64,000 nt of DNA from Tessaracoccus defluvii. Its GTDB lineage: Bacteria > Actinomycetota > Actinomycetes > Propionibacteriales > Propionibacteriaceae. The position numbers were made by a program, and so were the translations under genes. The notes under the pieces are model-generated. The model was not told the origin of the DNA. It worked only from the letters and a program-made list of their open reading frames with translations, and did not search any database. The stretch covers positions 2,542,001-2,606,000 of the forward strand of contig NZ_CP060789.1 in the NCBI RefSeq assembly GCF_014489575.1. Reading direction: 5' to 3'. Each line of letters opens with the position of its first letter. Position 1 is the stretch's first letter. Of this stretch, positions 1-7,535 are shown one piece after another.

Positions 1-495
1 GACCGGGCCGGCCGGATCCAGGTGGAGCCGAACCTGACGCTCCCCACCCATCCGGAGGTGTTCGTCGTCGGCGACATGGCTGCAGTCGACGGTGTCCCCG
101 GCGTCGCGCAGGGGGCGATCCAGGAGGCCCGGCATGCCGCGGCGACTATCCGCGCCCGTCTGGAGCAGCGGGGCGCACCCGGTGCGTTCCGCTACCGCGA
201 CAAAGGGTCGATGGCGACGATCTCCAAGTACAAGGCGGTCGCCCTGATCGGGAAGCTGAAGCTCACCGGGTTCCTGGCGTGGACCGCCTGGCTGTTCCTC
301 CATCTGCTCTACATCGCAGGCTTCAAGCAGCGGATCACGACGCTGGTCAGCTGGGCCCTGACGTTCATCTCCAACGGCCGCTCGCAGCGCGTGATGACCA
401 ACCAGCAGATGGTCGGCAGGCTGGCGCTCGAACGCCTCGGCACCGGGGCCTCCGGCAAGCTGATGCGCGGCGGCGAGGTCGTTCCCGAGGAGTAG
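1..495 (+). CDS. ndh: NADH dehydrogenase type II (NDH-2), C-terminal part
   Basis: The reading frame is open from the first base, so the gene begins outside the window. The translated end contains the NDH-2 signature in which the second dinucleotide fold closes on FAD (THPEVFVVGDMAAV), followed by the usual GAIQEARHAA helix and a hydrophobic C-terminal stretch (about residues 85-115) that would hold the protein on the inner face of the membrane. NDH-2 enzymes pass electrons from NADH to the quinone pool without pumping protons. Only the last ~164 residues are visible. It ends 71 bases before the DoxX-like gene on the same strand. Family assignment is confident; quinone and substrate details cannot be read from this part. 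Confidence 0.85.
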   Translation, partial: DRAGRIQVEPNLTLPTHPEVFVVGDMAAVDGVPGVAQGAIQEARHAAATIRARLEQRGAPGAFRYRDKGSMATISKYKAVALIGKLKLTGFLAWTAWLFLHLLYIAGFKQRITTLVSWALTFISNGRSQRVMTNQQMVGRLALERLGTGASGKLMRGGEVVPEE

Positions 496-566
496 CCGAC
501 GCCGCCCGCACCTTGTACGGCACACTGGACAGCGACATCAGTTGCCGAACCAAGGGAGCACGGGCA

Positions 567-1016
567 ATGGAAGCGTTCCTCCGCGTCGTGCGCGACATCG
601 CGCTCCTCCTCGCCCGGATCGTCGCAGGCGCCGCACTCGTCCTGCACGGCTGGACCCGCTGGCAGGTCACGGGACTCGAGGCGCAGGTCGAGATCATCGA
701 GGCCGCCGGGCTCCCGAGCGCGCAGGCGCTGGCGCTGGCAACCGTCGTGTTCGAGATCGGCGGCGGGGTACTGCTCGTGTTCGGTCTGGGGACCCCGATC
801 ATCGGGCTCGGCATGGTGGTGCTCAACATGACGATCGCACTGACCGTCCGCAGCGACGCTGGCTTCGCCCTGTCGGACGGCGGGTGGGAGTACAACGCCG
901 CCCAGGCGGCGCTCGGCCTGGTCTTCTTGGCCTTCGGCTCGGGCCGCGCCGGACTCGACCACCTGTTCGTCCGCCCGTCCGGGGAGACCGACCAGTTGAT
1001 CGAGGCGCCGGCCTGA
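567..1016 (+). CDS. DoxX-family membrane protein
   Basis: A 149-residue protein with four predicted membrane segments (near residues 8-26, 48-66, 74-92 and 110-126) and the small-residue-rich pattern of DoxX/SURF4 proteins (ARIVAGAALVLHGWTRW near the N-terminus, FEIGGGVLLVFGLGTP in the middle). Start ATG 567 is chosen because AAGGGAGC lies just upstream; the open frame extends further back but overlaps ndh. DoxX proteins are small membrane proteins linked in some actinobacteria to redox or thiol stress; the biochemical activity is not settled. Sitting behind ndh, a role beside the respiratory membrane is plausible but unproven. Confidence 0.75.
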   Translation: MEAFLRVVRDIALLLARIVAGAALVLHGWTRWQVTGLEAQVEIIEAAGLPSAQALALATVVFEIGGGVLLVFGLGTPIIGLGMVVLNMTIALTVRSDAGFALSDGGWEYNAAQAALGLVFLAFGSGRAGLDHLFVRPSGETDQLIEAPA

Positions 1017-1028
1017 CGTGGCCATCTT

Positions 1029-1045
1029 TCACAGGATTCACACAG
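1029..1045. promoter_or_regulatory. Direct repeat upstream of the response regulator, possible operator
   Basis: Two near-identical heptamers, TCACAGG and TCACACA, start nine bases apart (1029 and 1038), about 45 bases before the response-regulator ATG. OmpR-family regulators bind spaced direct repeats, and mycobacterial PhoP uses TCACAGC-type half-sites, so an autoregulatory site is possible. The half-site resemblance is seen; binding is inference, and the nine-base period is a little shorter than the usual 10-11. Confidence 0.3.
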
Positions 1046-1089
1046 CCAACCCATAGCCTGATCCCCGGCCGACGCGGAACAATGGGGGC

Positions 1090-1818
1090 ATGGCCACCAC
1101 CACCGACCCACTTCTGCGCCCCGACGGCACGCCCATCCGCGTCGTCGCCGTCGATGATGAACCCAGCCTGATCGAGTTGCTGTCGATGGCGATGCGGTAC
1201 GAGGGCTGGGACGTGCACACCGCGACCACCGGCACCGAGGCCGTCCGGGTCGCCCGCGAGGTGCGCCCCGACGCGCTCGTGCTCGACATGATGCTGCCCG
1301 ACTTCGACGGGCTCGAGGTGATGCGCCGGGTGCGGACCGAACAGCCCGACGTGCCGGTCATCTTCCTCACCGCGCGCGACGGTGTGGCCGACCGGATCGC
1401 CGGCCTGACCGCCGGAGGCGACGACTACGTCACCAAGCCCTTCTCGCTGGAGGAGGTCATCGCCCGTCTGCGGGGGCTGCTGCGGCGCTCCGGGGCCACG
1501 ACCGCGCGGCCCGACACACAGATCGTCGTCGGCGACCTGATCCTCGACGAGGACTCGCACGAGGTGACCCGCGCCGGGGAACCCATCAAGCTGACGGCCA
1601 CCGAGTTTGAGCTGCTCCGGTTCCTGATGCGCAACCCGAAGCGGGTCCTCAGCAAGGCCCAGATCCTCGACCGCGTGTGGAACTACGACTTCGGCGGCCA
1701 GGCAAACGTCGTCGAGCTGTACGTCTCCTACCTGCGCAAGAAGATCGACGCCGGCCGCGAACCGATGATCCACACCATGCGGGGCGTCGGCTACGTCCTG
1801 CGGCCGGCGGGGCAGTGA
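1090..1818 (+). CDS. OmpR/PhoP-family response regulator
   Basis: A 242-residue two-domain regulator. The receiver domain (about 16-130) has the acidic pocket D22-D23, phospho-acceptor D66 in LVLDMMLPDFDG, the switch Thr in FLTARD and K116 in YVTKPF. The winged-helix domain (about 145-240) ends with the usual VVELYVSYLRKKID recognition helix and RGVGYVL wing. The overall sequence is close to the mycobacterial PhoP/TrcR group. The kinase start overlaps its stop (GTGA), so the two are translated together. The regulated genes cannot be named from sequence; a possible self-operator lies at 1029-1045. Confidence 0.9.
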   Translation: MATTTDPLLRPDGTPIRVVAVDDEPSLIELLSMAMRYEGWDVHTATTGTEAVRVAREVRPDALVLDMMLPDFDGLEVMRRVRTEQPDVPVIFLTARDGVADRIAGLTAGGDDYVTKPFSLEEVIARLRGLLRRSGATTARPDTQIVVGDLILDEDSHEVTRAGEPIKLTATEFELLRFLMRNPKRVLSKAQILDRVWNYDFGGQANVVELYVSYLRKKIDAGREPMIHTMRGVGYVLRPAGQ

Positions 1819-3272
1819 CCGGCAACCAGCGCGGCTCCCTCGCAGCCCAGCTCCGGCCGCGCCTGATCCTGACGGTCGCCGTCATGGCCGTCCTATTGGG
1901 CGTCGCGACGGTCTTCGCCGCCCGCACGATCCTCTACAACCAGCTCGACGGCGAACTCGACGCGGCGCAGGTGCGCCAGGGCCGGGGCATCGTCGGCGGC
2001 GACCGGGTGCCGGGCATCGAGACCCCCGGCATGCGGGCCGGCACCGTCATCACGCTGCTGCGCGGCGACGGGACGGCGCTGAAGGGCATGGTGGGTGACG
2101 GCGCCGTCATGGACATCTCGGACACGGCCGCGCTGGAGATGGTGCGCCTGGTGCCGGGCGAGAAACACTCGCTCGACCTCGACGGCCTCGGCCGCTACCG
2201 GGTCGAGGCCAGGGACACGCGCCTCGGGCGGGTCGCCGTCGGCCTACCCACCAATGACATCGACTCGACGCTGGTGTGGCTGAGTGTGTTCGCCGGGTCG
2301 TTGTCTCTGGTGGCGATCGGCGCTACCTCGCTGGTGACGCGGCAGGTGCTCGACACCGCCACCCGCCCGCTGGTCGAGCTGACAAACACTGCGGACGAGG
2401 TGAGCGGCCTCGAGCTGGAGCGGGGCGCGGTCGAGGTGCCGCGGGTCGCCGTCGGTGAGCTTCCTGACGCGAGCGAGGTGACGCGGCTGGCGACGTCGTT
2501 CAACCGGATGCTCGGCCGGGTCGAGGGCGCGCTGGGGGCCCGCGAGGCGTCGGAGAGCAAGCTGCGCAGGTTCGTCGCCGACGCGTCGCACGAACTGCGC
2601 AACCCGCTGGCCGCGATCCGCGGCTACGCGGAGCTGGCGCAGCGCCGTCCCGACACGGACGACGCGGCGTTCGCGATGGCACGGATCGGGGCCGAGTCGG
2701 AGCGGATGGCCAAGCTGGTCGGTGACCTGCTGCTGCTGGCCCGGCTCGACTCGGATGTCCCGGTTACCCCGGAGCCGGTCGACGTCGTCGAGGTGGTTCT
2801 CAACGCCGTCAGCGACGCCCAGGCCAGTGCGCCCCGGCACCGTTGGCAGCTGGATGCGCCGCCGTCGGAGATCACCGTCATGGCCAACGCCGACCAGCTG
2901 CACCAGGTGATGGTGAACCTGCTGGGCAACGCCCGCACCCACACCCCGGCGGGGACGACGGTGTCGGTCGCGGTGCGCGCCGAGGACGAGACGGCCGTGA
3001 TCGACGTCGTTGACGACGGTCCCGGCATTCCGGCCGAGAAGCAGGCCCTCGTGTTCGAGCGGTTCACCCGCGTCGACGACACCCGGCCGCACACGTCGGA
3101 GAAGTCGACGGGGCTGGGGTTGGCGATCGTGCGGGCCGTCGTCCAGAGCTTCGGCGGTCAGGCGTCGGTGGAATCGCGGCCCGGCCGCACCTGCTTCTCC
3201 GTCCGCCTACCGTTGGCCGCGCCGTCGGGGCCCGGCGCTACGATGCTGGGACAACCCGAAAGGACCCAATGA
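1815..3272 (+). CDS. Sensor histidine kinase, partner of the upstream regulator
   Basis: Start GTG 1815 overlaps the regulator stop by four bases; an upstream extension of the frame would run inside the regulator gene and is rejected. The 485-residue product has a membrane segment (about 17-36), an extracytoplasmic sensor of ~115 residues, a second membrane segment (about 153-175), a HAMP linker, a HisKA domain with H259 in [15 protein letters not shown], and a HATPase_c domain with N-box [10 protein letters not shown]1 box DDGPGIP, and G2 box GLGLAIV. It should autophosphorylate on H259 and pass phosphate to D66 of the regulator. Its stop overlaps the deoC start, an uncommon operon partner for a sensor kinase. 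The sensed signal is unknown. Confidence 0.9.
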   Translation: MTGNQRGSLAAQLRPRLILTVAVMAVLLGVATVFAARTILYNQLDGELDAAQVRQGRGIVGGDRVPGIETPGMRAGTVITLLRGDGTALKGMVGDGAVMDISDTAALEMVRLVPGEKHSLDLDGLGRYRVEARDTRLGRVAVGLPTNDIDSTLVWLSVFAGSLSLVAIGATSLVTRQVLDTATRPLVELTNTADEVSGLELERGAVEVPRVAVGELPDASEVTRLATSFNRMLGRVEGALGAREASESKLRRFVADASHELRNPLAAIRGYAELAQRRPDTDDAAFAMARIGAESERMAKLVGDLLLLARLDSDVPVTPEPVDVVEVVLNAVSDAQASAPRHRWQLDAPPSEITVMANADQLHQVMVNLLGNARTHTPAGTTVSVAVRAEDETAVIDVVDDGPGIPAEKQALVFERFTRVDDTRPHTSEKSTGLGLAIVRAVVQSFGGQASVESRPGRTCFSVRLPLAAPSGPGATMLGQPERTQ

Positions 3273-3961
3273 TGGAAATCACCCGTTCGGCGCTGGCCGC
3301 GATGGTCGACCACACGCTGCTCAAGACGGATGCGACGCACGAGCAGGTCGCGGCGCTTGTCGCCGAGGCCCGGGAGCTGGGCGCGTTCTCCGTGTGCGTG
3401 TCGCCGTCGATGCTGCCGGTGACGGCTGAGCTCGGCGAGGTGAAGGTGGCGACGGTGTGCGGGTTCCCGTCGGGCAACCACAGTGCCGAGGCAAAGGCTT
3501 TCGAGGCGGCGGAATCGTCGCGCCTGGGCGCCGACGAGGTCGACATGGTCATCAACATCGGTCTTCTGAAGGAGGGCCGCGCGGACGCCGTCGAGGCTGA
3601 GATCGCTGCGGTGCGCGCCGCGACGACGGGGCTGCTGAAGGTCATCATCGAGTCGGCGGCGCTGACGGACGACGAGATCGTCGCCGCCTGCCGCGCGGCG
3701 GAGGCGGCGGGCGCCGACTACGTGAAGACGTCGACGGGCTTCCACCCGGCGGGTGGGGCGAGCGTGCACGCCGTCGAACTGATGTCGGCGACGGTCGGGC
3801 AGCGGCTGGGCGTCAAGGCGAGCGGCGGGATCCGCGATTACGCGACGGCGAACGCGATGGTCGAGGCTGGGGCGACGCGGCTGGGGCTGTCGGGCACGCG
3901 TGCGGTGCTGGACGGTGCGGACGGGGTCGAGAGCGACGACGAGGTCGAGGGCGGCTACTAG
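3269..3961 (+). CDS. deoC: Deoxyribose-phosphate aldolase
   Basis: A class I aldolase of ~230 residues that splits 2-deoxy-D-ribose 5-phosphate into glyceraldehyde 3-phosphate and acetaldehyde, the last step of deoxynucleoside salvage. Visible hallmarks are D92 in DEVDMVIN, the Schiff-base K153 in YVKTSTGF and K183 in VKASGGIRD, the three catalytic residues of the family. Two adjacent ATGs (3269 and 3272) overlap the kinase stop; GAAAGGA at 3258-3264 fits the second slightly better. Length is normal. Downstream dcd also belongs to deoxynucleotide metabolism, separated by a 206-base repeat-containing gap. Confidence 0.92.
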   Translation: MMEITRSALAAMVDHTLLKTDATHEQVAALVAEARELGAFSVCVSPSMLPVTAELGEVKVATVCGFPSGNHSAEAKAFEAAESSRLGADEVDMVINIGLLKEGRADAVEAEIAAVRAATTGLLKVIIESAALTDDEIVAACRAAEAAGADYVKTSTGFHPAGGASVHAVELMSATVGQRLGVKASGGIRDYATANAMVEAGATRLGLSGTRAVLDGADGVESDDEVEGGY

Positions 3962-3967
3962 TCGGTT

Positions 3968-4113
3968 CTGAGGGACCAATCCGTTCCCTGAGCCGGCCGC
4001 CTGCGGCCGTGTCGAAGGGCGGTTCCTGAGCCTGTCGAAGGGCCTGAGCCAGTCACACCCATCGACTCTTCGAGACGCTCGCGCAGGCGCTCGCTCCTCA
4101 GGGACCGCTCCTT
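3968..4113. repeat. Dispersed palindromic intergenic repeats
   Basis: The deoC-dcd gap holds several copies of a short element made of TTCCTGAGC / TGTCGAAGGG arms in both orientations, plus the variant CTTCGAGACGCTCGC followed by GCTCCTCAGGGA. The same words recur at 26.6, 27.7-28.0, 29.8 and 36.9 kb in this window. They behave like REP-type extragenic elements: short, imperfectly inverted, mostly between genes. No gene is seen in this gap. Confidence 0.75.
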
Positions 4114-4167
4114 GAGCCCTGTAGACGCCCGTGTCGTCTCACCGTCCTTGCCGGTAGGCTGCCTGCC

Positions 4168-4743
4168 ATGCTTCTCAGCGATCGCGATATCCATCTGGCA
4201 GTGGCCAACGGCGACATTGCGCTGGATCCGTGGGAACCCGCGATGGTCCAGCCGTCGAGCATCGATGTGCGCCTGGACAAGTTCTTCCGCGTCTTCGAGA
4301 ACCACCGCTACCCGTCGATCGACCCGTCGGTCGAGCAGCCGGAGCTGACCCGCATGATCGAGGTCGACCCCGACGAGCCGTTCGTGCTGCACCCGGGCGA
4401 GTTCGTGCTGGGCTCGACGTTCGAGCAGGTCACGCTCGGGGCGTCGATCGCCGCGCGGCTGGAGGGCAAGTCGTCGCTCGGCCGCCTCGGCCTGCTGACC
4501 CACTCCACTGCGGGGTTCATCGACCCGGGCTTCTCCGGGCACGTGACACTGGAACTGTCGAACATGGCGACGCTGCCGGTGAAGCTCTGGCCCGGGATGA
4601 AGATCGGCCAGCTGTGCTTCTTCCAGCTCACGTCGCCGGCTGAGCACCCGTACGGGTCGGTGCAGTACGGATCGCGCTACCAGGGCCAGCGTGGCCCGAC
4701 GCCGTCGCGCAGCCACCTGAACTTCCACCGCACGCAGGTGTAG
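4168..4743 (+). CDS. dcd: dCTP deaminase (probably bifunctional deaminase/dUTPase)
   Basis: A 191-residue trimeric-fold enzyme converting dCTP towards dUMP for thymidylate synthesis. The phosphate-binding block [14 protein letters not shown] is at 98-110 and the catalytic glutamate is E129 in GHVTLELSN, the same number as in the Mycobacterium tuberculosis enzyme. The tail [12 protein letters not shown] also matches that enzyme, which both deaminates dCTP and hydrolyses the dUTP formed; bifunctionality here is inferred from that likeness. ATG 4168 is the family start. It is transcribed alone, between two repeat-bearing gaps. Confidence 0.92.
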   Translation: MLLSDRDIHLAVANGDIALDPWEPAMVQPSSIDVRLDKFFRVFENHRYPSIDPSVEQPELTRMIEVDPDEPFVLHPGEFVLGSTFEQVTLGASIAARLEGKSSLGRLGLLTHSTAGFIDPGFSGHVTLELSNMATLPVKLWPGMKIGQLCFFQLTSPAEHPYGSVQYGSRYQGQRGPTPSRSHLNFHRTQV

Positions 4744-4847
4744 TCGACGGCGCTGTCAGCATCCCGGGCCAACGCAGGCGCCCCGCGCAAACGTCAGGCC
4801 CCGGGTCCGCGCCAACCTCAGCGCCTCGCACCACCGTCACTCCGCCC

Positions 4848-5440
4848 GCGGCCTGAACGGACACGAATCTCCGGTGAGCCGCCGATACGCGCATATCGCC
4901 ACAACGGCCGCCTGAGCCAGCAGACTGCCCGGAGAAGCCAGATTTGTGCCCGCCGAGCCAGATTCATGCCCGCCGAGAGCGACCCCGGAGCCGCGTCCTG
5001 ATCCGAGCCGAGTCCGGGCCGACGCCGTCCACTCGACGACGCCGTCCACACCCTGAAGCCAGCCGACGCCGACGTCGTCCAGCCCTGAACGAACACGAAT
5101 CTCCGCCGAGCCGCCGATACGCGCATATCGCCACAACGGCCGCCTGAGCCAGCAGAATGCACGGCGAAGCCAGATTTATGCACGTCGAGCCAGATTCGTG
5201 CCCGCCGAGGGCGAGCCCGGAGCCGGGGCCTGATCCGAGCCGAGTCCGGGCCGACGCCGTCCACTCGACGACGCCGTCCACACCCTGAAGCCAGCCGACG
5301 CCGACGTCGTTCAAAACCCGGAACGAGCACAAATCTCCGCCGAGCGGCCGATACGCGCATATCGCCACAACGGCCGCCTGAGCCAGCAGAATGCACGGCG
5401 AAGCCAGATTTATGCACGCAAAGCCAGATTCGTGCCCGCC
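4848..5440. repeat. 233-bp tandem repeat, about 2.5 copies, in a 763-bp gene-free gap
   Basis: The gap 4744-5506 holds no convincing gene. A long unit recurs in direct orientation: the word GATACGCGCATATCGCC starts at 4884, 5116 and 5350, giving periods of 232 and 234. Each unit also contains a doublet of a ~21-base word (GCCAGATTTRTGC then GCCAGATTCRTGCCCGCC) and a stretch rich in GACGCCG. The open frames through it on the minus strand simply translate the repeat and lack ribosome-binding sites. The near-palindrome CGATACGCGCATATCG in every copy could be a protein-binding site. Function unknown. Confidence 0.8.
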
Positions 5441-5506
5441 GAATCCTCGGCTGGTCACGCCGGAAGCACCGTCACGCGGAGGCACCCGTCAAGTAGGAAG
5501 GACCCG

Positions 5507-7459
5507 TCAGGCCGGGAGGACCGGGCGACGCAGGATCGTGAACCACCGGTTTCCGTACGACACCTGCTGGCCCTCGCGGACCCGCACCTGCGTACCCGAC
5601 GGGCACGGCTCCAGATCGCCGCCCGTTGTCACCAGGGCAGTGCCGTTCGTCGAACCCCGGTCGACGACGTAGACGCCCCGCGGGTCCGTACCGATCAGCA
5701 CATGCGTGCGGGAGATCATCCGGCCATCCCCCGACGCCGGCACGAGATGCACCTCCGCCGGATCGTCGGCCGCCTTCTGCGGGTTGCGGCCCAGCAGAAC
5801 CGTCACCGCCAGGTCGACCTCGCGGCCGTCGTCCAGACGGACGTACCAGCCTTCATCGCCCGCCCGGCCGGCTGCGCCGTCCGGCAGGCTCGTGATGCGC
5901 GTGCCTTCGTCGGCGTCCACGTCGCCGAACTCACGCTGCCGGACCCGCACCTGGCGCGCCGGCTCGATGACCGACGACGGCGTCGGCAACGGAATCCAGT
6001 TCTGTGCCGCGGGACGTGGGGTGACCGGCTGCTCGGGAGCAGAGTGGCCGTGCTGCGGAACGCCTGCCGGCGCTCCCTGACCCTGGGCCTGCTGGCCGCC
6101 GGCGAGGCCGGGCGAATCCTGGCCCGAGCCCGGGAATCCCGGCGTCGGCGCGACACCGGGGATACCGGTCGCACCCGGCTGCGGGCTGGGCGCGGGACCA
6201 CCGAACTGGGTACCGAACGACGCCTGACCCTGGGCTCCCGGCTGCCCGCCGGACGACTGTTGCCCAGCCTGAGGGCCGCCGAACGGCTCCTGTCCCGCGT
6301 GTGGGGTGGAGGCGGGCCCACCGAACTGGCCCGGCTGACCGCCGAACGACGGCTGACCCGACTGCGAGCCGGGTACGGAACCACCGAACTGCGCGCCGAA
6401 GGACGCCTGATCCTGGGCACCCGACTGCCCACCGAAGGGGTCCTGTCCCGCGTGTGGGGTGGAGGCGGGAGCACCGAACTGGCCCGGCTGACCGCCGAAC
6501 GACTGCTGACCCGGCTGCTGGCTGGGCGCGGGACCACCGAACTGCGCTCCGAACGACGCCTGCTCCTGGGCACCCGACTGCCCACCGAAGGGCTCCTGCC
6601 CTGCGTGCGGGGTGGAGGCAGGCGCACCGAACTGGCCCTGCTGACCGCCGAACGACGGCTGACCCGCCTGCGGGCTGGCTGCCTGACCACCGAACTGCGG
6701 AGTACCGAACTGCGCCTGCTGCGGCTGCGCCCCGGGAGCGCCCCACTGCGGCTGCTCCGGCTGCGTCGCCGGGCCGCCCCACTGACCCTGAGCCTGAGCC
6801 GACGCCCCGAACCCCTGCTGCTGGAACGACGCCTGCGGAGCGGGCGCGCCGAACGGCTCGCCACCCACCCCCGGCAGCCAGTCCGGCGCCTGGGAGTCGT
6901 AACCCGACGACGTCGACCCCGGCTGCGGGCTGAACGTGCTCGCCAGGTGCGGCGGCAGGCCGACGGTCGTGGTCTGCGCGACCTTCTTCGTCGGCGCAGT
7001 GGCGCGCTGTTCGCTCTCCTTCGGCTGGACGACGACGGCGCCGGCGACCATGTCGTGCCAGCCCTGGCGACGCTCATGGATGACGAGGAACACCAGCAGC
7101 GCGATGCCGCCGACGAACGTGCCCATCAGGGCGGAGAACACCAGTTGGCGGAGGAAGAAGCGCCACCAGCCGATCGGCTCGCCGTCCTTCATCGACACCA
7201 GCCGGATCCCCATGACCCGGGCGCCGAGGCCGGCGCCGCGCCTGGCGTAGGCCCACCACTGGTAGAGCCCGTATCCGGCGCCGAGGACGGCTGCGATGAT
7301 CGTGGAGGCCAGGAGCTGGCCGTTGGTGGTGATGACGGTCAGCGCCAGCAGCGTCTGCAGTCCGTAGATGACGCCGAACGGCAGCCAGTCGAGCACGGCG
7401 GCGATGAATCGACGGCCAAGGCCGGCGACGACGACGCCCCGCGGAATCAGCCGACTCAC
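5507..7459 (-). CDS. RDD membrane / FHA-domain protein with Gln-Gly-Pro repeat linker
   Basis: Start GTG 7459 has an excellent GAGGAGG site. The 650-residue product begins with an RDD domain (about 12-145; FIAAVLDWLPF, ARRGAGLGARVMGIRLV, HDMVAGAVVV) with three or four membrane segments. A linker of ~370 residues rich in Q, G, P, F and A follows, containing three 51-residue tandem repeats around the word ASTPHAGQ (153-base period in DNA near 6298, 6451 and 6604). The C-terminal FHA domain (about 552-645) has LLGRNP, ISRTHVLI and DRGSTNGT, so phosphothreonine binding should be intact. It is the last gene of the cluster running leftward from 19.8 kb. FHA partners imply a Ser/Thr kinase, not encoded in the window. 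Confidence 0.85.
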   Translation of the reverse strand: MSRLIPRGVVVAGLGRRFIAAVLDWLPFGVIYGLQTLLALTVITTNGQLLASTIIAAVLGAGYGLYQWWAYARRGAGLGARVMGIRLVSMKDGEPIGWWRFFLRQLVFSALMGTFVGGIALLVFLVIHERRQGWHDMVAGAVVVQPKESEQRATAPTKKVAQTTTVGLPPHLASTFSPQPGSTSSGYDSQAPDWLPGVGGEPFGAPAPQASFQQQGFGASAQAQGQWGGPATQPEQPQWGAPGAQPQQAQFGTPQFGGQAASPQAGQPSFGGQQGQFGAPASTPHAGQEPFGGQSGAQEQASFGAQFGGPAPSQQPGQQSFGGQPGQFGAPASTPHAGQDPFGGQSGAQDQASFGAQFGGSVPGSQSGQPSFGGQPGQFGGPASTPHAGQEPFGGPQAGQQSSGGQPGAQGQASFGTQFGGPAPSPQPGATGIPGVAPTPGFPGSGQDSPGLAGGQQAQGQGAPAGVPQHGHSAPEQPVTPRPAAQNWIPLPTPSSVIEPARQVRVRQREFGDVDADEGTRITSLPDGAAGRAGDEGWYVRLDDGREVDLAVTVLLGRNPQKAADDPAEVHLVPASGDGRMISRTHVLIGTDPRGVYVVDRGSTNGTALVTTGGDLEPCPSGTQVRVREGQQVSYGNRWFTILRRPVLPA

Positions 7460-7535
7460 GTGGCCTCCTCAGTTCTGTTCCCGGGTACCGCGCAAGGATA
7501 CCGCCCGCCGGTCCTCAACCGACGGTCCTCCACCC

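Noticed and set aside
4818..5485. Minus-strand open frames across the 233-bp tandem repeat
   Set aside because: They translate the repeat itself, two frames overlap with the same words, and no ribosome site or domain is visible.
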